Below are positions 17,657 to 27,071 of a stretch of DNA of 64,000 nucleotides, one piece after another (position 1 is the first letter of the stretch; each line of letters begins with the position of its first letter). Made by a program: the position numbers and the translations under genes. Source of the stretch: Duganella radicis (GTDB taxonomy: Bacteria > Pseudomonadota > Gammaproteobacteria > Burkholderiales > Burkholderiaceae_D); assembly GCF_009720825.1 (NCBI RefSeq), contig NZ_WNKY01000001.1:496001-560000 (forward strand). The letters run 5' to 3'. The notes below the pieces were generated by a model. It saw nothing but the letters and a program-made list of their open reading frames with translations, was not told the origin of the DNA and did no database searches.

Positions 17657-20600
17657 TCAGGTTCGCTTGAGCAGTTCGGCCGCGTGGATGGCCACCATCA
17701 TCGGCGCCTGGTACAGCAGGTAGGCCCAGCGCGCGGCCGAGACCTGCGCGGTCAGGACGATCACATCGTCGGCGCGTTGCAAGTCTTTTTCGTGGTCCGA
17801 CCCGCCCAGAGGCGCCAGCACCGGCGCCGGCACGGCGGGATCGATGAACTGGCGGGTGGAACCGGCCGGTATCAGATCGCTCCAGATGATGTCGTTGACG
17901 GTTTGCGGCCCGCCGCCGCGGCTGGTGTCGAAGCCGAAGCGCGGCTCGCCCGGCCGCTCCTTCAGCACGAAGAACCAGCCGGCGTTGTCGGCGGTCGGCG
18001 GCCCGGAGACGCGGCCTTTGGCCTCGGCTTCGTCGAGGTCGAAGCCGAAGAAATACACGTCGGGCTCGACCTTGGCTTCAAACAGCGGGAAGCGCAGCAG
18101 ATCGTGCGGCGGGTTGTCCATCTGGGCTTCCGCAACCTCGATCAGTTCGCGTTCGCGCGTCACATCGGGCTGGTTGCTGCCGTTCAGTCCCCACTTGGCG
18201 CGTTGCGCGTAGATCACCATGTTGGGATATTTTTTCAGCAGCTCGCCACGGATCAGCAGCACCACGTTTTCCTTCTGCTCGCCCGGCGGTTCGCGGTTGT
18301 CGTGCTTGCCCAGCGTGGAGGCGCGCGGCCATTGATGGATCTTGGGAATGTCGCGCAGGCTGTCGCGGAACACGTCGGGATCGGCGCCGGGCGGCGCCAC
18401 CTGCCCGCGCACGTCCCAGAACTGGCGGAACACCGAGCCGCGCTGGTCGGTCGGATATTCGCGCCACAGCAGCTCGCGCGCGAACTCGTGGTTCAGGCCG
18501 ACCATATACGCTTCGATGAAGGCCTGGTTGGTGGTGACGGCGGTAATGCTGTCCGGCTCCACCAGATGCAGGCCCGGCATCAGGAATTCGGTCGATTCCT
18601 TTTGCAGCGGCTGGTACATCGGCGTATCGATCACCGGATGGGCCCAGATTTCGTCGAATTCTTCCGGCATGGCGTCCAGCAGCCGTTGGGGAATCTCCAG
18701 CCCGCGCAATGTGCGGTTGCGCAGCGCGATGCGTGGATCGAGGGCGCTGTGCAAGTCCTTGCCCACGCCATCGATATCGATGGCTTGCAACTCGGGGCGC
18801 TCGGCGGCCGCATAGCTGGCGCCCACCAGGTCGAACCAGGCATTGGCGGCCAAGCCCAGGTCGTGGGTTTCCTGTTCCGGATTCTTGCCGCGTCCCGGAT
18901 CGCGCTGGCCCGGTTCCATGATGCCGATGACGTCCAGCTTGATCTTGCCGAAGGCCTGGGCCGAGGCCTTGCGGTCGGACAGCAGCCGCGCCATGGCAAG
19001 CGCGGCGTCGGCGCGCCCGGCCGGCACCTGCTGGCGCTCGATGGCGCGCGGCAGCGATTTCTCGGCCAGCACCAGCGTGGTGTACAGCCCGCGCGGCGCC
19101 GCCTTGACGCTGGCGATGCGCAGGCTGCCGTCGTTGACGGCCTTGAGCAGCGCCTCGCGGTCCAGTCCTTGTTTGAGCGATGCCAGCCGCAGCAAGCGTC
19201 CACCCGGCCGCAGCAGGCGGCTGGCCGTGTACGACAGCAGCGCCGGCCGCACGCGGCTGCGCTCCAGCTGGGCGCGCACGCTGGCGGCGCCGCTGAGCAC
19301 GCGCCGGTGCACCGGCCGCGTCAGCCGCAGGTAGCGCTCGGGCCGTTTGGCGGCGCTGCCGAAGCGGCGCTCATGCCACACGGCTGAAATCTCGATCGCA
19401 TAGCGCGCGTGGCGCAGCTTGCGGTTGGCCTTGAGCACGTCGCCGACCTGTCCCCAGGCCGCATCCATATAGGTTTCCTGCCCCTTCTGGATGACGGTGG
19501 TGCCGGCGGCGGCGGCCGCGCGGTGGCGCGGGTCCAGGTTGAGGTTGTGCACCCAGTTGTGCGGATGCGGCACGGCGCTGCCATCGGCTTGCGTCAGCAG
19601 GCGGTCGACGGCGGCGTGCCAGCGGCCGTACAGCGGCGGCAGCACCAGCGGGTCGGGCGAGACCTCTTCCTCGGTGCCGTCCTCGGCGCGGGTGCCGACT
19701 TCGGCGCCGCTGGCGGCGTGGGCGTCCGGCGCCGGCTTGAGCAGGTAGTCATCGCCCAGATTGATCAGGCCGGCCAACGCGGCCTGGAAGGCATGCGGCG
19801 GCACATCCCATTCCTCGTATTTCTTGCGCAGCGCCAGTTGGGCCGGGTCGAGTGCGGATTCGGGCGCGCGCAAGGCGCCGCCCAGCTTGAGGATGCCGCC
19901 CAGTTCCTCGCTGGCGATGCCAGGCAACTGCAAGCCGGGCCGCTGCACGTCGATATCGCGGTAGCCGACCTTGGCGTCGACCACGCGCGCTTTCAGGCGC
20001 CGCACCAGGGTTTCGAAATCGCCCACCTCGGCGGTACGGAATTGCCAGCGGTAGTAATACGGTACCAGCAGCGCTTCGAGCCGCCCGGGATAGCTGTCCC
20101 AGGCGATGGCGCTGGCCGATGGCGCCGTCGTCGGCGGATGGCCCAGGCCGGCCAGGCGGCCCGTTTCGTAGGCCGGGATCAGTAGCGCGGTGTAGCTTGT
20201 GTTGGGCTCCAGCCGGCGCGGGCAGACCAGCCGCGAATAGGCGGCGTCGGCATCCTTGGCCAGCAAGGCGTCCAGCCTCGGCAGCACTTGCGCCATGTCG
20301 GCCGAAATGAATTCCGCATCGGTGCCGGACAGCGAGGCGTTGACGTGCACATGCGCCCAGGCCCACAGCTCGCTGCGCGGCGGGAAGGGATCGAAGCCGG
20401 CCACCTCCACAAACGGTAGCGGCCGCCCGCGCAGGTCGCGGCCATCCTTGCATTCGCCCTCGGCCAGCACCACCAGCGCCAGCCAGGGCGCCAGCCGCAA
20501 GCCGCTGTTGGTCGGACCTTCCGGCGAATAGCGCCATGGCAGGTCTTCATCGTAGAACTCGATGCTGGCCAGGTAATTCGGTTCGACATTGCTGATGCCC

Positions 20601-20842
20601 TTGCCGGGCTCGCAACGGATGACGGCGTGCGGATCGATGCCGGTGACGTCGCCGGGACCGTACAACGACAGGGTTTGCGGCACCGCCATATCCGGCACGG
20701 CGCCACCGCCGGCCGGCTCGGCGCCGACATTCACGGTCACCTGCACCGTCGGACGCTGGGCGCCGGCGGGCGGCACGCCGGTCACCAGGCCGCCGAGGCC
20801 GCGCCGGTACCAGGGCAGGAAGCTGTAGCAAGCATTGGTCAT
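17657..20842 (-). CDS. Large (1061 aa) conserved protein of unknown function
   Basis: Starts at MTNACYSFLPWYRRG, 13 nt after the stop of the upstream gene; a longer in-frame start at 21010 would run into that gene and gives low-complexity sequence. Distinct blocks are SLYGPGDVTGIDPHAVIR (about residues 60-77), RLAPWLALVVLAEGE, WAHVHVNASL, VCPRRLEPNTSYTALLIPAYE and, near the C-terminus, GLNHEFARELLWREYPTDQRG with FRQFWD, then PGWFFVLKERPGEPRFGFD-like residues. I recall these blocks from uncharacterised proteins of several phyla, but cannot name a family. There is no export signal, membrane helix or known enzyme motif. The stop is 12 nt from the next gene, which has its own ribosome-binding site. 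Confidence 0.85.
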   Translation of the reverse strand: MTNACYSFLPWYRRGLGGLVTGVPPAGAQRPTVQVTVNVGAEPAGGGAVPDMAVPQTLSLYGPGDVTGIDPHAVIRCEPGKGISNVEPNYLASIEFYDEDLPWRYSPEGPTNSGLRLAPWLALVVLAEGECKDGRDLRGRPLPFVEVAGFDPFPPRSELWAWAHVHVNASLSGTDAEFISADMAQVLPRLDALLAKDADAAYSRLVCPRRLEPNTSYTALLIPAYETGRLAGLGHPPTTAPSASAIAWDSYPGRLEALLVPYYYRWQFRTAEVGDFETLVRRLKARVVDAKVGYRDIDVQRPGLQLPGIASEELGGILKLGGALRAPESALDPAQLALRKKYEEWDVPPHAFQAALAGLINLGDDYLLKPAPDAHAASGAEVGTRAEDGTEEEVSPDPLVLPPLYGRWHAAVDRLLTQADGSAVPHPHNWVHNLNLDPRHRAAAAAGTTVIQKGQETYMDAAWGQVGDVLKANRKLRHARYAIEISAVWHERRFGSAAKRPERYLRLTRPVHRRVLSGAASVRAQLERSRVRPALLSYTASRLLRPGGRLLRLASLKQGLDREALLKAVNDGSLRIASVKAAPRGLYTTLVLAEKSLPRAIERQQVPAGRADAALAMARLLSDRKASAQAFGKIKLDVIGIMEPGQRDPGRGKNPEQETHDLGLAANAWFDLVGASYAAAERPELQAIDIDGVGKDLHSALDPRIALRNRTLRGLEIPQRLLDAMPEEFDEIWAHPVIDTPMYQPLQKESTEFLMPGLHLVEPDSITAVTTNQAFIEAYMVGLNHEFARELLWREYPTDQRGSVFRQFWDVRGQVAPPGADPDVFRDSLRDIPKIHQWPRASTLGKHDNREPPGEQKENVVLLIRGELLKKYPNMVIYAQRAKWGLNGSNQPDVTRERELIEVAEAQMDNPPHDLLRFPLFEAKVEPDVYFFGFDLDEAEAKGRVSGPPTADNAGWFFVLKERPGEPRFGFDTSRGGGPQTVNDIIWSDLIPAGSTRQFIDPAVPAPVLAPLGGSDHEKDLQRADDVIVLTAQVSAARWAYLLYQAPMMVAIHAAELLKRT

Positions 20843-20855
20843 GGCTGGATATCCG

Positions 20856-23800
20856 TCATGCGGCGAGCTCGAACGATGGCAGCACCTGCAACTGGCCGTG
20901 CAGCGCAGGGTTGGCCTGCAACAGGCCAGCCAGATGGGCGCGCGCCTCGGCTTCGCTGCCGAATTCGGCGGCGCCGTGGCGGGCGTTGTTGGCGGCAGAG
21001 GCCACGGCATAGCCCTCGCCCTTGGCCACCACTTTTTCCTTGAACGGGGTCAGCGCGCGCTGCTGGTGGGCCGACAGCGTGGAGCGCGACACCGCCGCCC
21101 CCGACAGCAGGCGCTGCGACAGCAGCGGATGCAGGCCGCGCAGCTTGCGCAGCGGTTTGGGCCCGGTGCTGTCGATGGTCAGCAGTTCGTAGCGGTTGGA
21201 ACGCTTGATGGCGGTCGACGAGAACGAGGTCTGGCCCACCGGCGTCAGCTCCACGCCGCCGTTCATCGGCTCGAAGGCCGGGGCGCCGAAGCGGTCGGCG
21301 TCCGACAGGTCGTTGAACTGGGCGGCGGCGAAGCGTTCCTTGACGTCGGCCGATTTGTTCAGGGCGCCGCCGGCGACCGAGAGCGTGAAGCGTTTGCCGT
21401 CGCGCACCTTGCTGCCGCCCAGCTTGCTGACCGGGACGTCCAGCGGCACCAGTTTTTGCGCGATCTGCAAGGTGCCGCTTGGATGCAGGATCAGGCCCGC
21501 CTCTTCCGGCGGGATGCTGCGCATGGTGACCAGTCCGGCGCGCCCGGTGGGATTGAAGGCGCGCCAGTTGGCCAGCTTGCCGACCTCGGCCGCCAGCAGC
21601 GGCTGCACATCCACGTCGGGCAGCGGTTCGCCGCGCGGCTCGCCCCAGGTCACGTCGATCGAGACGTCGACATCGAAGAACAACAGCGATATGCTGGCCT
21701 CGCCGCGCGCGTGCCATGGCGCCGGTCCTTCCAGCCGCACGCGGATCGACAGGCCCCACACGCCCAGCCCGAACACCTTGACCGAGAAGTTGGAATAAAT
21801 CTCGACATCGAAATACAGCGGCGAGAATTGCAGCAAGGCGTCGAAGCTGGTGGTGCTTTCCACGCTCAGCACTTCAAAGCCGAAGTAAATCTCCACCCGC
21901 GCGCCGAACTGCGCCGTGTTGGAGGTGACCGCGAAATAGCCCTCGGCCCGCACCCGCGCCCAGCTTTCGTTGAGGATGGTGATGCCCAGCCGCGCCGGCA
22001 CCGGGAACGGCAACGGTGGCGGCGTGTAGCGCGGGTGGAAGCCGCCCACGCTGAGCACGAAATTGGCATCCTCGCCGTAGGCCGCCAGCAGGCCCATGTC
22101 GCCGTCGATGGTGATGAACAGCACGCGCGAGTCGTACAGCGTGGCAAAGAAGTAGATGCGCTGGCGGTCGAACTCCAGCGCGCCGATGAAGCTGACCTGG
22201 ATCACCACCAGCGGCGCGATTTCCGCCGGCAACGCCAGCCGCAGCACGCCCAGGATGGCGATATTGCCGGGGATTTCAATGATCACGCCCAGCGAAATCG
22301 ACACCAGCGTCGGCGTGCCCCAGCCCAGCTTGGCCATCGGCCCGATCAGGAAGGTGCCCAGTGCCGGCGGGAAGAAGTCGCGCAGGTCGGAAATGATGCG
22401 CGGCGCATTGGCGACGATGTCGCGCGGGAACATGACGTTGTTGACGGCGCCGGTGCGCACGCCGGACACCAGCGCCTCCAGCTGCATGGTGCGGTTCAGC
22501 CCCACCAGCCCGCCGACGCCCAGCAAAGTGAAGCCGTAACCCAGCTGCAAACCGGTGGAGCCGAACTCGGCGGTGATAATCAGCAGCAGCGAGAAGCCGT
22601 CCGAGCCGTCCGGCATGCGGGTGGTGAGGATGCCGATCGCCTTCAGGCTGAGGAAGCCGGCAAAGGTCAGCTCCAGCGCGCCGGCATACTCGCCGCGGTC
22701 GGCGTCGATGAACAGATAGCCGCCGCCGCGCACCACACCGACGTCGATGGACAGGCCGATGCCGTTCGGCGGTTTGAAGGCCACCGCCAGATCGAACGGA
22801 CCGATGGCGCCGCGCCCGGCCGGCGCCGGCACCAGCGACAATTTGATGCCGATGTTTTCCACCATCGCCTGTAACGGCCCCAGATGCAGCGAGCAGCCGG
22901 CGCCCAGCGACAGGTCGACGCCATTGTTGCCGCCGCGGGCGCTGACGTACAGCGTGGCCAGCTTGAAGAAGCTGAGGTCTATATTCAGCGGCAACTGGAA
23001 TTCCAGCCCGCCGCTGCCGGCGATGCTGACTCCGGAACGCGACGAGCACAGCAAGTCCATGCCGAAATCGGCGCTAAAGCCGTCGCCCAGCACTTTCCTG
23101 ATGAAGCCGTCCGCCTCGGTGAAGCCGACGAACAGCCGCAGCTTGCCCTGCTCCGCGCCGGTATTGGCGCGGAAGAACACCTCCGGATTGGCCAGCGTGC
23201 CGGCAAAGCCGCCCTCCACCAGAAAACCGTCCAGTTCCAGCCGGGTGCTGTCGCGCTTGCCAAACAGCAGGAACGGCTGGTCCGGCGCGCCGCGCACGCT
23301 GAGCTTGCCGGCCAGCTCCAGCGCGCCCGCGTCGGCCACTGCATGGACGTCGTTGGGGAACAGGCGCAGCCTGATCGCGTCGCCGGCGCCGAACGCGCCA
23401 TCGATCTTCAGTGTGACATCCTGGCCCACCGGCAGCGTCAGGCCGGCGGCGCCGTCCAGCACCGGCGCGAACAACAGGCCGCCCGGCACCCCGGCGCCGG
23501 CGCTGGGCGGCACCGGCAGTACCGAGACGCCGACCCGCCAGCGCGACTGGGTGGCGCTGTCCACGCCATCGAGCAGCATCCAGTCCAGCTGCTGGACGTG
23601 CTGGCTGGCCGCCAGCGGCAGCGCGATCTGGCCGTCGGCCAGGGTGCGGCGCGGCGGCAGCAAGGTGGCCTGGCCGCCCATCGCCAGGGCGATGCGCTCA
23701 AACGTGGCCAACAGGCGTGCATGGTTGAGGCTGGGACCGCCCCAGCCGTACAAATCGCGCAGCACCCCGCCCGGATTGGTGAACAGCTTGCCCAACTGGC

Positions 23801-24311
23801 CCAGGTCCAGCACGCTGCGGGTCCACGGCATGCGGTTGGCGCCGGCGGGCGTCACGCGCTCGTAGCGCTGGATGCCGAAGGCGTGCAGGATGGAGAAAAT
23901 CAGGGGCTGGTGGCGCTCCAGATACACCGCCAGCAGATCGTCCAGCATGGCCCCGGCCAGTTCGGACCAGAAGCCGGGCTGGTTGAATGGCGCGCTGCCC
24001 ACCGAGGCGCCTTGCAGCGAGGAGAAGCGCGCGGCCGTGTCCTTGATCGATTGCAGCACGTCGACCAGCGCGTGCAAGCGCTGCTGGTCGGTGCCGCTGA
24101 TCAGTTGATCGGTGCGCGAAGCCAGTTGCTGGATCAGCGGATCGAGCGCGAACGCGGCCGACAGCGGATTGAGCTGGTTGCCGCCCACCTCCACATCCCA
24201 GCCGTAGCGCGCCAGCAGGGCTTCGATCTCGGCCGGCGCGGAAATGGCGGTGCGGAACGGCGCGACGATGTTGAGGAACTCGCGCAGCACCGCGATCAGC
24301 AGGTCGTTCAT
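20856..24311 (-). CDS. Large (1151 aa) beta-rich protein, DUF6603-like
   Basis: The N-terminal ~250 residues are helical (LREFLNIVAPFRTAISAPAEIEALLARYGWDVE). The remainder is dominated by alternating hydrophobic/polar beta strands with glycine turns: LQLGYGFTLLGVGGLVGLNR, GVIIEIPGNIAILGVLRLALP, IYFFATLYDSRVLFITIDGDMGLLAAYG, VEIYFGFEVLSVES, VRLEGPAPWHARGEASISLLFFDVDV. This pattern matches my memory of the DUF6603 family, not verified here. The strands recall an elongated beta-solenoid or barrel, but there is no signal peptide. The ATG overlaps the upstream stop (ATGA). The C-terminus (residues ~900-1151) is a more polar region with SKLGGSKVRDGKRFTLSV and ends in LQVLPSFELAA. Function unknown. 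Confidence 0.85.
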   Translation of the reverse strand: MNDLLIAVLREFLNIVAPFRTAISAPAEIEALLARYGWDVEVGGNQLNPLSAAFALDPLIQQLASRTDQLISGTDQQRLHALVDVLQSIKDTAARFSSLQGASVGSAPFNQPGFWSELAGAMLDDLLAVYLERHQPLIFSILHAFGIQRYERVTPAGANRMPWTRSVLDLGQLGKLFTNPGGVLRDLYGWGGPSLNHARLLATFERIALAMGGQATLLPPRRTLADGQIALPLAASQHVQQLDWMLLDGVDSATQSRWRVGVSVLPVPPSAGAGVPGGLLFAPVLDGAAGLTLPVGQDVTLKIDGAFGAGDAIRLRLFPNDVHAVADAGALELAGKLSVRGAPDQPFLLFGKRDSTRLELDGFLVEGGFAGTLANPEVFFRANTGAEQGKLRLFVGFTEADGFIRKVLGDGFSADFGMDLLCSSRSGVSIAGSGGLEFQLPLNIDLSFFKLATLYVSARGGNNGVDLSLGAGCSLHLGPLQAMVENIGIKLSLVPAPAGRGAIGPFDLAVAFKPPNGIGLSIDVGVVRGGGYLFIDADRGEYAGALELTFAGFLSLKAIGILTTRMPDGSDGFSLLLIITAEFGSTGLQLGYGFTLLGVGGLVGLNRTMQLEALVSGVRTGAVNNVMFPRDIVANAPRIISDLRDFFPPALGTFLIGPMAKLGWGTPTLVSISLGVIIEIPGNIAILGVLRLALPAEIAPLVVIQVSFIGALEFDRQRIYFFATLYDSRVLFITIDGDMGLLAAYGEDANFVLSVGGFHPRYTPPPLPFPVPARLGITILNESWARVRAEGYFAVTSNTAQFGARVEIYFGFEVLSVESTTSFDALLQFSPLYFDVEIYSNFSVKVFGLGVWGLSIRVRLEGPAPWHARGEASISLLFFDVDVSIDVTWGEPRGEPLPDVDVQPLLAAEVGKLANWRAFNPTGRAGLVTMRSIPPEEAGLILHPSGTLQIAQKLVPLDVPVSKLGGSKVRDGKRFTLSVAGGALNKSADVKERFAAAQFNDLSDADRFGAPAFEPMNGGVELTPVGQTSFSSTAIKRSNRYELLTIDSTGPKPLRKLRGLHPLLSQRLLSGAAVSRSTLSAHQQRALTPFKEKVVAKGEGYAVASAANNARHGAAEFGSEAEARAHLAGLLQANPALHGQLQVLPSFELAA

Positions 24312-26050
24312 AGATCCTCCCCTTTGATGGGCGTGGCTGGCGTGGTGCCGCCCCAGACGTGGGTGCGGTCGTAGGTGCCGTCGGGAACCTGGTTGATCAT
24401 GGTGCCGGCCGAGTTGTAGTAGCGGAAGCCGGGATAGATGTACTCTTCAAAGAAATCCGACATCTCGGCCTGGGTGGCCGGCGCCGACACCAGCAGCGGC
24501 CGGAACGCGGTGATGCCGGTCATGCCATCCACCGCCGCCGACTCGTTTTGCATGGCGTAGCGGTAGGCCCAGCCCATGCCGTGCTCGCAAATCACCTGCC
24601 TCTGCCCCGCCGCCGGTTGCAGGATGTCCGAGCAATACCAGATCACCTTGTTGCGGACCGGCAGCGCGGCCGGCGCCGCCGGATTGATGATGTGGTCGAC
24701 GTTGAACCGGGCCGCGCGCGGCGCGCAAATGGCCACGTGCAGGCGCTGGTTGGGCGGGATCAGCGGCGCCCCGGGCGTGGTGTGGGCGGCCGGCACCCCG
24801 CCCGCCGGATTGGACCAGCCATTGTAGTACCAGGCGCGGTCGCCGCCGCCGCGCCCGGCGATGCCGGACCAGCGCCAGTGCATGTGCACGCAGCTGTGGC
24901 CGCAGAACGGCGCATGGATCTGGATGTTGCCTTGCTTGTCGGGCCGTCCCATGTCGGCGTGCAGGTGGATATTGTCGTACTGGCCCTGGCGGTCGACCTT
25001 GATGACCACGAAGGCGTTGTACTGCAACAGCACCGGTCCGGCCGGCCACACATAATTGGCGCGGCGCAGCGTGGTGGCGCGGTAGAAATTGCCGTCGTTC
25101 GGCCCGTACACGCCGACCACTTCTTTTTCCGTGGTGAAGTTGGCCTTGATGTAGTCGAACACCATGCCCCACGACGCGGGCAAGCCCATCAGCCGGCCGC
25201 CGATGGTGGTCAGGCCGTAGACCGAGGCCCGGCTGTTGAAGATGGCGTCGTCCAGCGAGAACATCTTGCCGAGGTTCATGAACGAGGCGTTGCTGTCGGC
25301 GTACAACCCGGCGATGTTGGCGGCCGGCGCGTGGCCGCCGCCGTGGCCGGTGTGCTCGCCGGCCATCACGTTATCGACCGTGAGGCGCACGCTGCCACGG
25401 AAGCGCTCGACCCGCTTGCTGGCGTTTTCGGCCGACCAGGTCCAGGCCAACTGCGGGTAGCAGCCCATGGCCACCGGCACGCCACCGGGATCGAAATCGT
25501 TGATCGCGCCGCGGAATACCACCACCATCTCCAGCCGCACATCGCAGGTGCCGCTGCCGCTCAGCACATTGTCGAACAGGGTCAGGCACAGTCCGTATTG
25601 CATCAGGCGGTCATTCGGCGTGACGGTGTGGCGGGCGCCGTGGCGGCGGAACTGGAAACTGGAGCGGGCGTCCGTCAGCGCGCGGCCCACGTTGAAGGTG
25701 GCGCTGCTGTTGTCGGCAAAGGTGATCACCAGGTCGGTGAAGTCGATGCGCTGGAACACCCGTTCCGTGCTGAGCGTGCCGCTGGTCGAGTGCTGGGTGC
25801 CGCGCGCCACCGCGTTGGTGATCACCAGCCCTTCGGCGCTGTCGATGCGGTAGGTAAACTCCCAGTACGGCGTGCGGCCGTCGATGGCCTCTTCCGAGGT
25901 GGCCGGCAAGCCCATGCTCACGCCGGGCGGCGCGCCGGCGACGCCGACGTCGGCGTCGCGCACCCAGTCGGAGGCCGGGCCCTCCTCCCAGGTGATTTCT
26001 TCGAACATGGTGGTTTGCGTGGCCAGTGTTTTGCCGCCGGTATAAGCCAT
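24308..26050 (-). CDS. His/Cys-rich protein of unknown function (580 aa)
   Basis: No family recognised. The protein is soluble-looking and lacks a signal peptide. Its central part has an unusual concentration of potential metal ligands: GEHTGHGGGHAP (~235-246), DNIHLHADMG, then HAPFCGHSCVHMHWRWSG (~380-400), with later VDHIIN, WYCSD and VICEHGMGWAYRYAM. The ligand spacing resembles copper- or zinc-binding proteins, but it does not match the tyrosinase or blue-copper consensus I know. The N-terminal third has beta-strand character with TPYWEFTYRIDSAEGLVI. It starts 3 nt after the stop of the M64-like gene and overlaps the next gene by 4 nt, so it belongs to the same transcript. Metal binding is inference. 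Confidence 0.82.
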   Translation of the reverse strand: MAYTGGKTLATQTTMFEEITWEEGPASDWVRDADVGVAGAPPGVSMGLPATSEEAIDGRTPYWEFTYRIDSAEGLVITNAVARGTQHSTSGTLSTERVFQRIDFTDLVITFADNSSATFNVGRALTDARSSFQFRRHGARHTVTPNDRLMQYGLCLTLFDNVLSGSGTCDVRLEMVVVFRGAINDFDPGGVPVAMGCYPQLAWTWSAENASKRVERFRGSVRLTVDNVMAGEHTGHGGGHAPAANIAGLYADSNASFMNLGKMFSLDDAIFNSRASVYGLTTIGGRLMGLPASWGMVFDYIKANFTTEKEVVGVYGPNDGNFYRATTLRRANYVWPAGPVLLQYNAFVVIKVDRQGQYDNIHLHADMGRPDKQGNIQIHAPFCGHSCVHMHWRWSGIAGRGGGDRAWYYNGWSNPAGGVPAAHTTPGAPLIPPNQRLHVAICAPRAARFNVDHIINPAAPAALPVRNKVIWYCSDILQPAAGQRQVICEHGMGWAYRYAMQNESAAVDGMTGITAFRPLLVSAPATQAEMSDFFEEYIYPGFRYYNSAGTMINQVPDGTYDRTHVWGGTTPATPIKGEDL

Positions 26051-26053
26051 GGC

Positions 26054-27037
26054 TCACCTCAGCATGGAACGCAGATGAACCAGGCAGACCGGGCAAAACG
26101 CCACGGCCTGATTGCGAGCCGGCAGGTAGCCGAGGCCGGGCGCGCGCCGCATCAGACAGTCTTCGGCGGAGCGGTAACTCTTGCGCCGGTAGCCGGCGCC
26201 GCCCTCCCAGAATTCGATCTTCCCTGCCACCGAGGGCGCGGCCGGCACGGCGGTGTTGGGCAGGTCATTGGGGGGATGGGCGTGCACCACGGCCGGCGCC
26301 AGCCATTCCGTGCCGGACATGACGTGGCGCCAGGCCGGCACATCCGAATTGAGGGTGGGCGGGGTATCGCGGAAAATCACGTTGGGAGTGTTGAGGAATT
26401 CCTTGTTGCTGTCCGAGGCGCTGGCATAGGCGGCGTCGGGGCGCTCGAATTCATCGGCCAGGCCCAGCGCGGCCGCTATGCCGCGCAGCACCACTTGATG
26501 CCACAGGCCATTGGCGGTGGTGGCCACCAGATGGTAGGTGGTGTCGTCGACGGGCCGCACATGGTCGTCCGCGCCCTGGGCCGGATTGGCCGTGGCCGGC
26601 GTGATGACGGCGATCACCGCGCCGGTTGGCCCCATCATGATGTCGCCGGGGCTGACCAGTTCGCTCAGCTTGCGGGTGCCGGCGCTGTCGGTCACCACCT
26701 GAACGTTCAGCAGCGCGTACAGCAAGGCGTGGTCGACCACCAGCCGGTTGGTGCTGCTATCGACGAACGAGCCGAGCACGGTTGAATGGCCGCCTCCGGC
26801 GCCGATGCGCGGACCGGCGTTGGCGCTGGGCGCAAATACCTTGAGCACAGTGAGCCATCCCGGGTGGGCACGCGTGACGTTGAAGGGCGTGGTGGCCAGC
26901 AAGGCGTCCAGCAAGTCCTGGCACAGGGCGGCAAAGTCAGCCTTCTGGGCCGCCGTGAAACCTTCTGCAACCAGGATCAGCTTGAAGCTGTTGTCCAGCG
27001 GATTGCCGACGCCGAAGGGATAGATTTTGCTCGCCAT
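26054..27037 (-). CDS. M64 (IgA-peptidase-like) fold protein lacking the zinc motif; first gene of the cluster
   Basis: A 327-aa protein with the overall layout of family M64 metallopeptidases: an N-terminal LDNSFKLILVAEGFTAAQ block (compare the family's DGYT segment), a helix ending GLADEFERPD where the family has HExxHxxGGLADEY, and a C-terminal CLMRR ... FCPVCLVHL block (family: C-M ... FCPVC). At the position of the zinc motif the sequence reads LRGIAAALGLADEF, so both metal-binding histidines and the catalytic Glu are replaced. It is therefore probably a non-catalytic relative used for binding or assembly. No signal peptide is present, unlike secreted M64 enzymes. It heads a six-gene run with gaps of at most 13 nt. 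The family assignment is from motif memory. Confidence 0.75.
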   Translation of the reverse strand: MASKIYPFGVGNPLDNSFKLILVAEGFTAAQKADFAALCQDLLDALLATTPFNVTRAHPGWLTVLKVFAPSANAGPRIGAGGGHSTVLGSFVDSSTNRLVVDHALLYALLNVQVVTDSAGTRKLSELVSPGDIMMGPTGAVIAVITPATANPAQGADDHVRPVDDTTYHLVATTANGLWHQVVLRGIAAALGLADEFERPDAAYASASDSNKEFLNTPNVIFRDTPPTLNSDVPAWRHVMSGTEWLAPAVVHAHPPNDLPNTAVPAAPSVAGKIEFWEGGAGYRRKSYRSAEDCLMRRAPGLGYLPARNQAVAFCPVCLVHLRSMLR

Positions 27038-27071
27038 TTGCTCGCTCCACTGCGAAGAGTGTTAGCAATTT

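Noticed and set aside
14420..19387. Plus-strand open frame of 1,655 codons
   Set aside because: Antisense to the 1737-aa and 1061-aa genes, of low-complexity Gln/Arg/His-rich composition and without family motifs; produced by GC-rich codon bias.
24359..26785. Plus-strand open frame of 808 codons
   Set aside because: Antisense to the His/Cys-rich and M64-like genes; biased composition and no recognisable domain.
10602..27037. Phage tail or contractile injection system
   Set aside because: No sheath, tube, baseplate spike, tape-measure or AAA+ ATPase motif was found in any of the six proteins.
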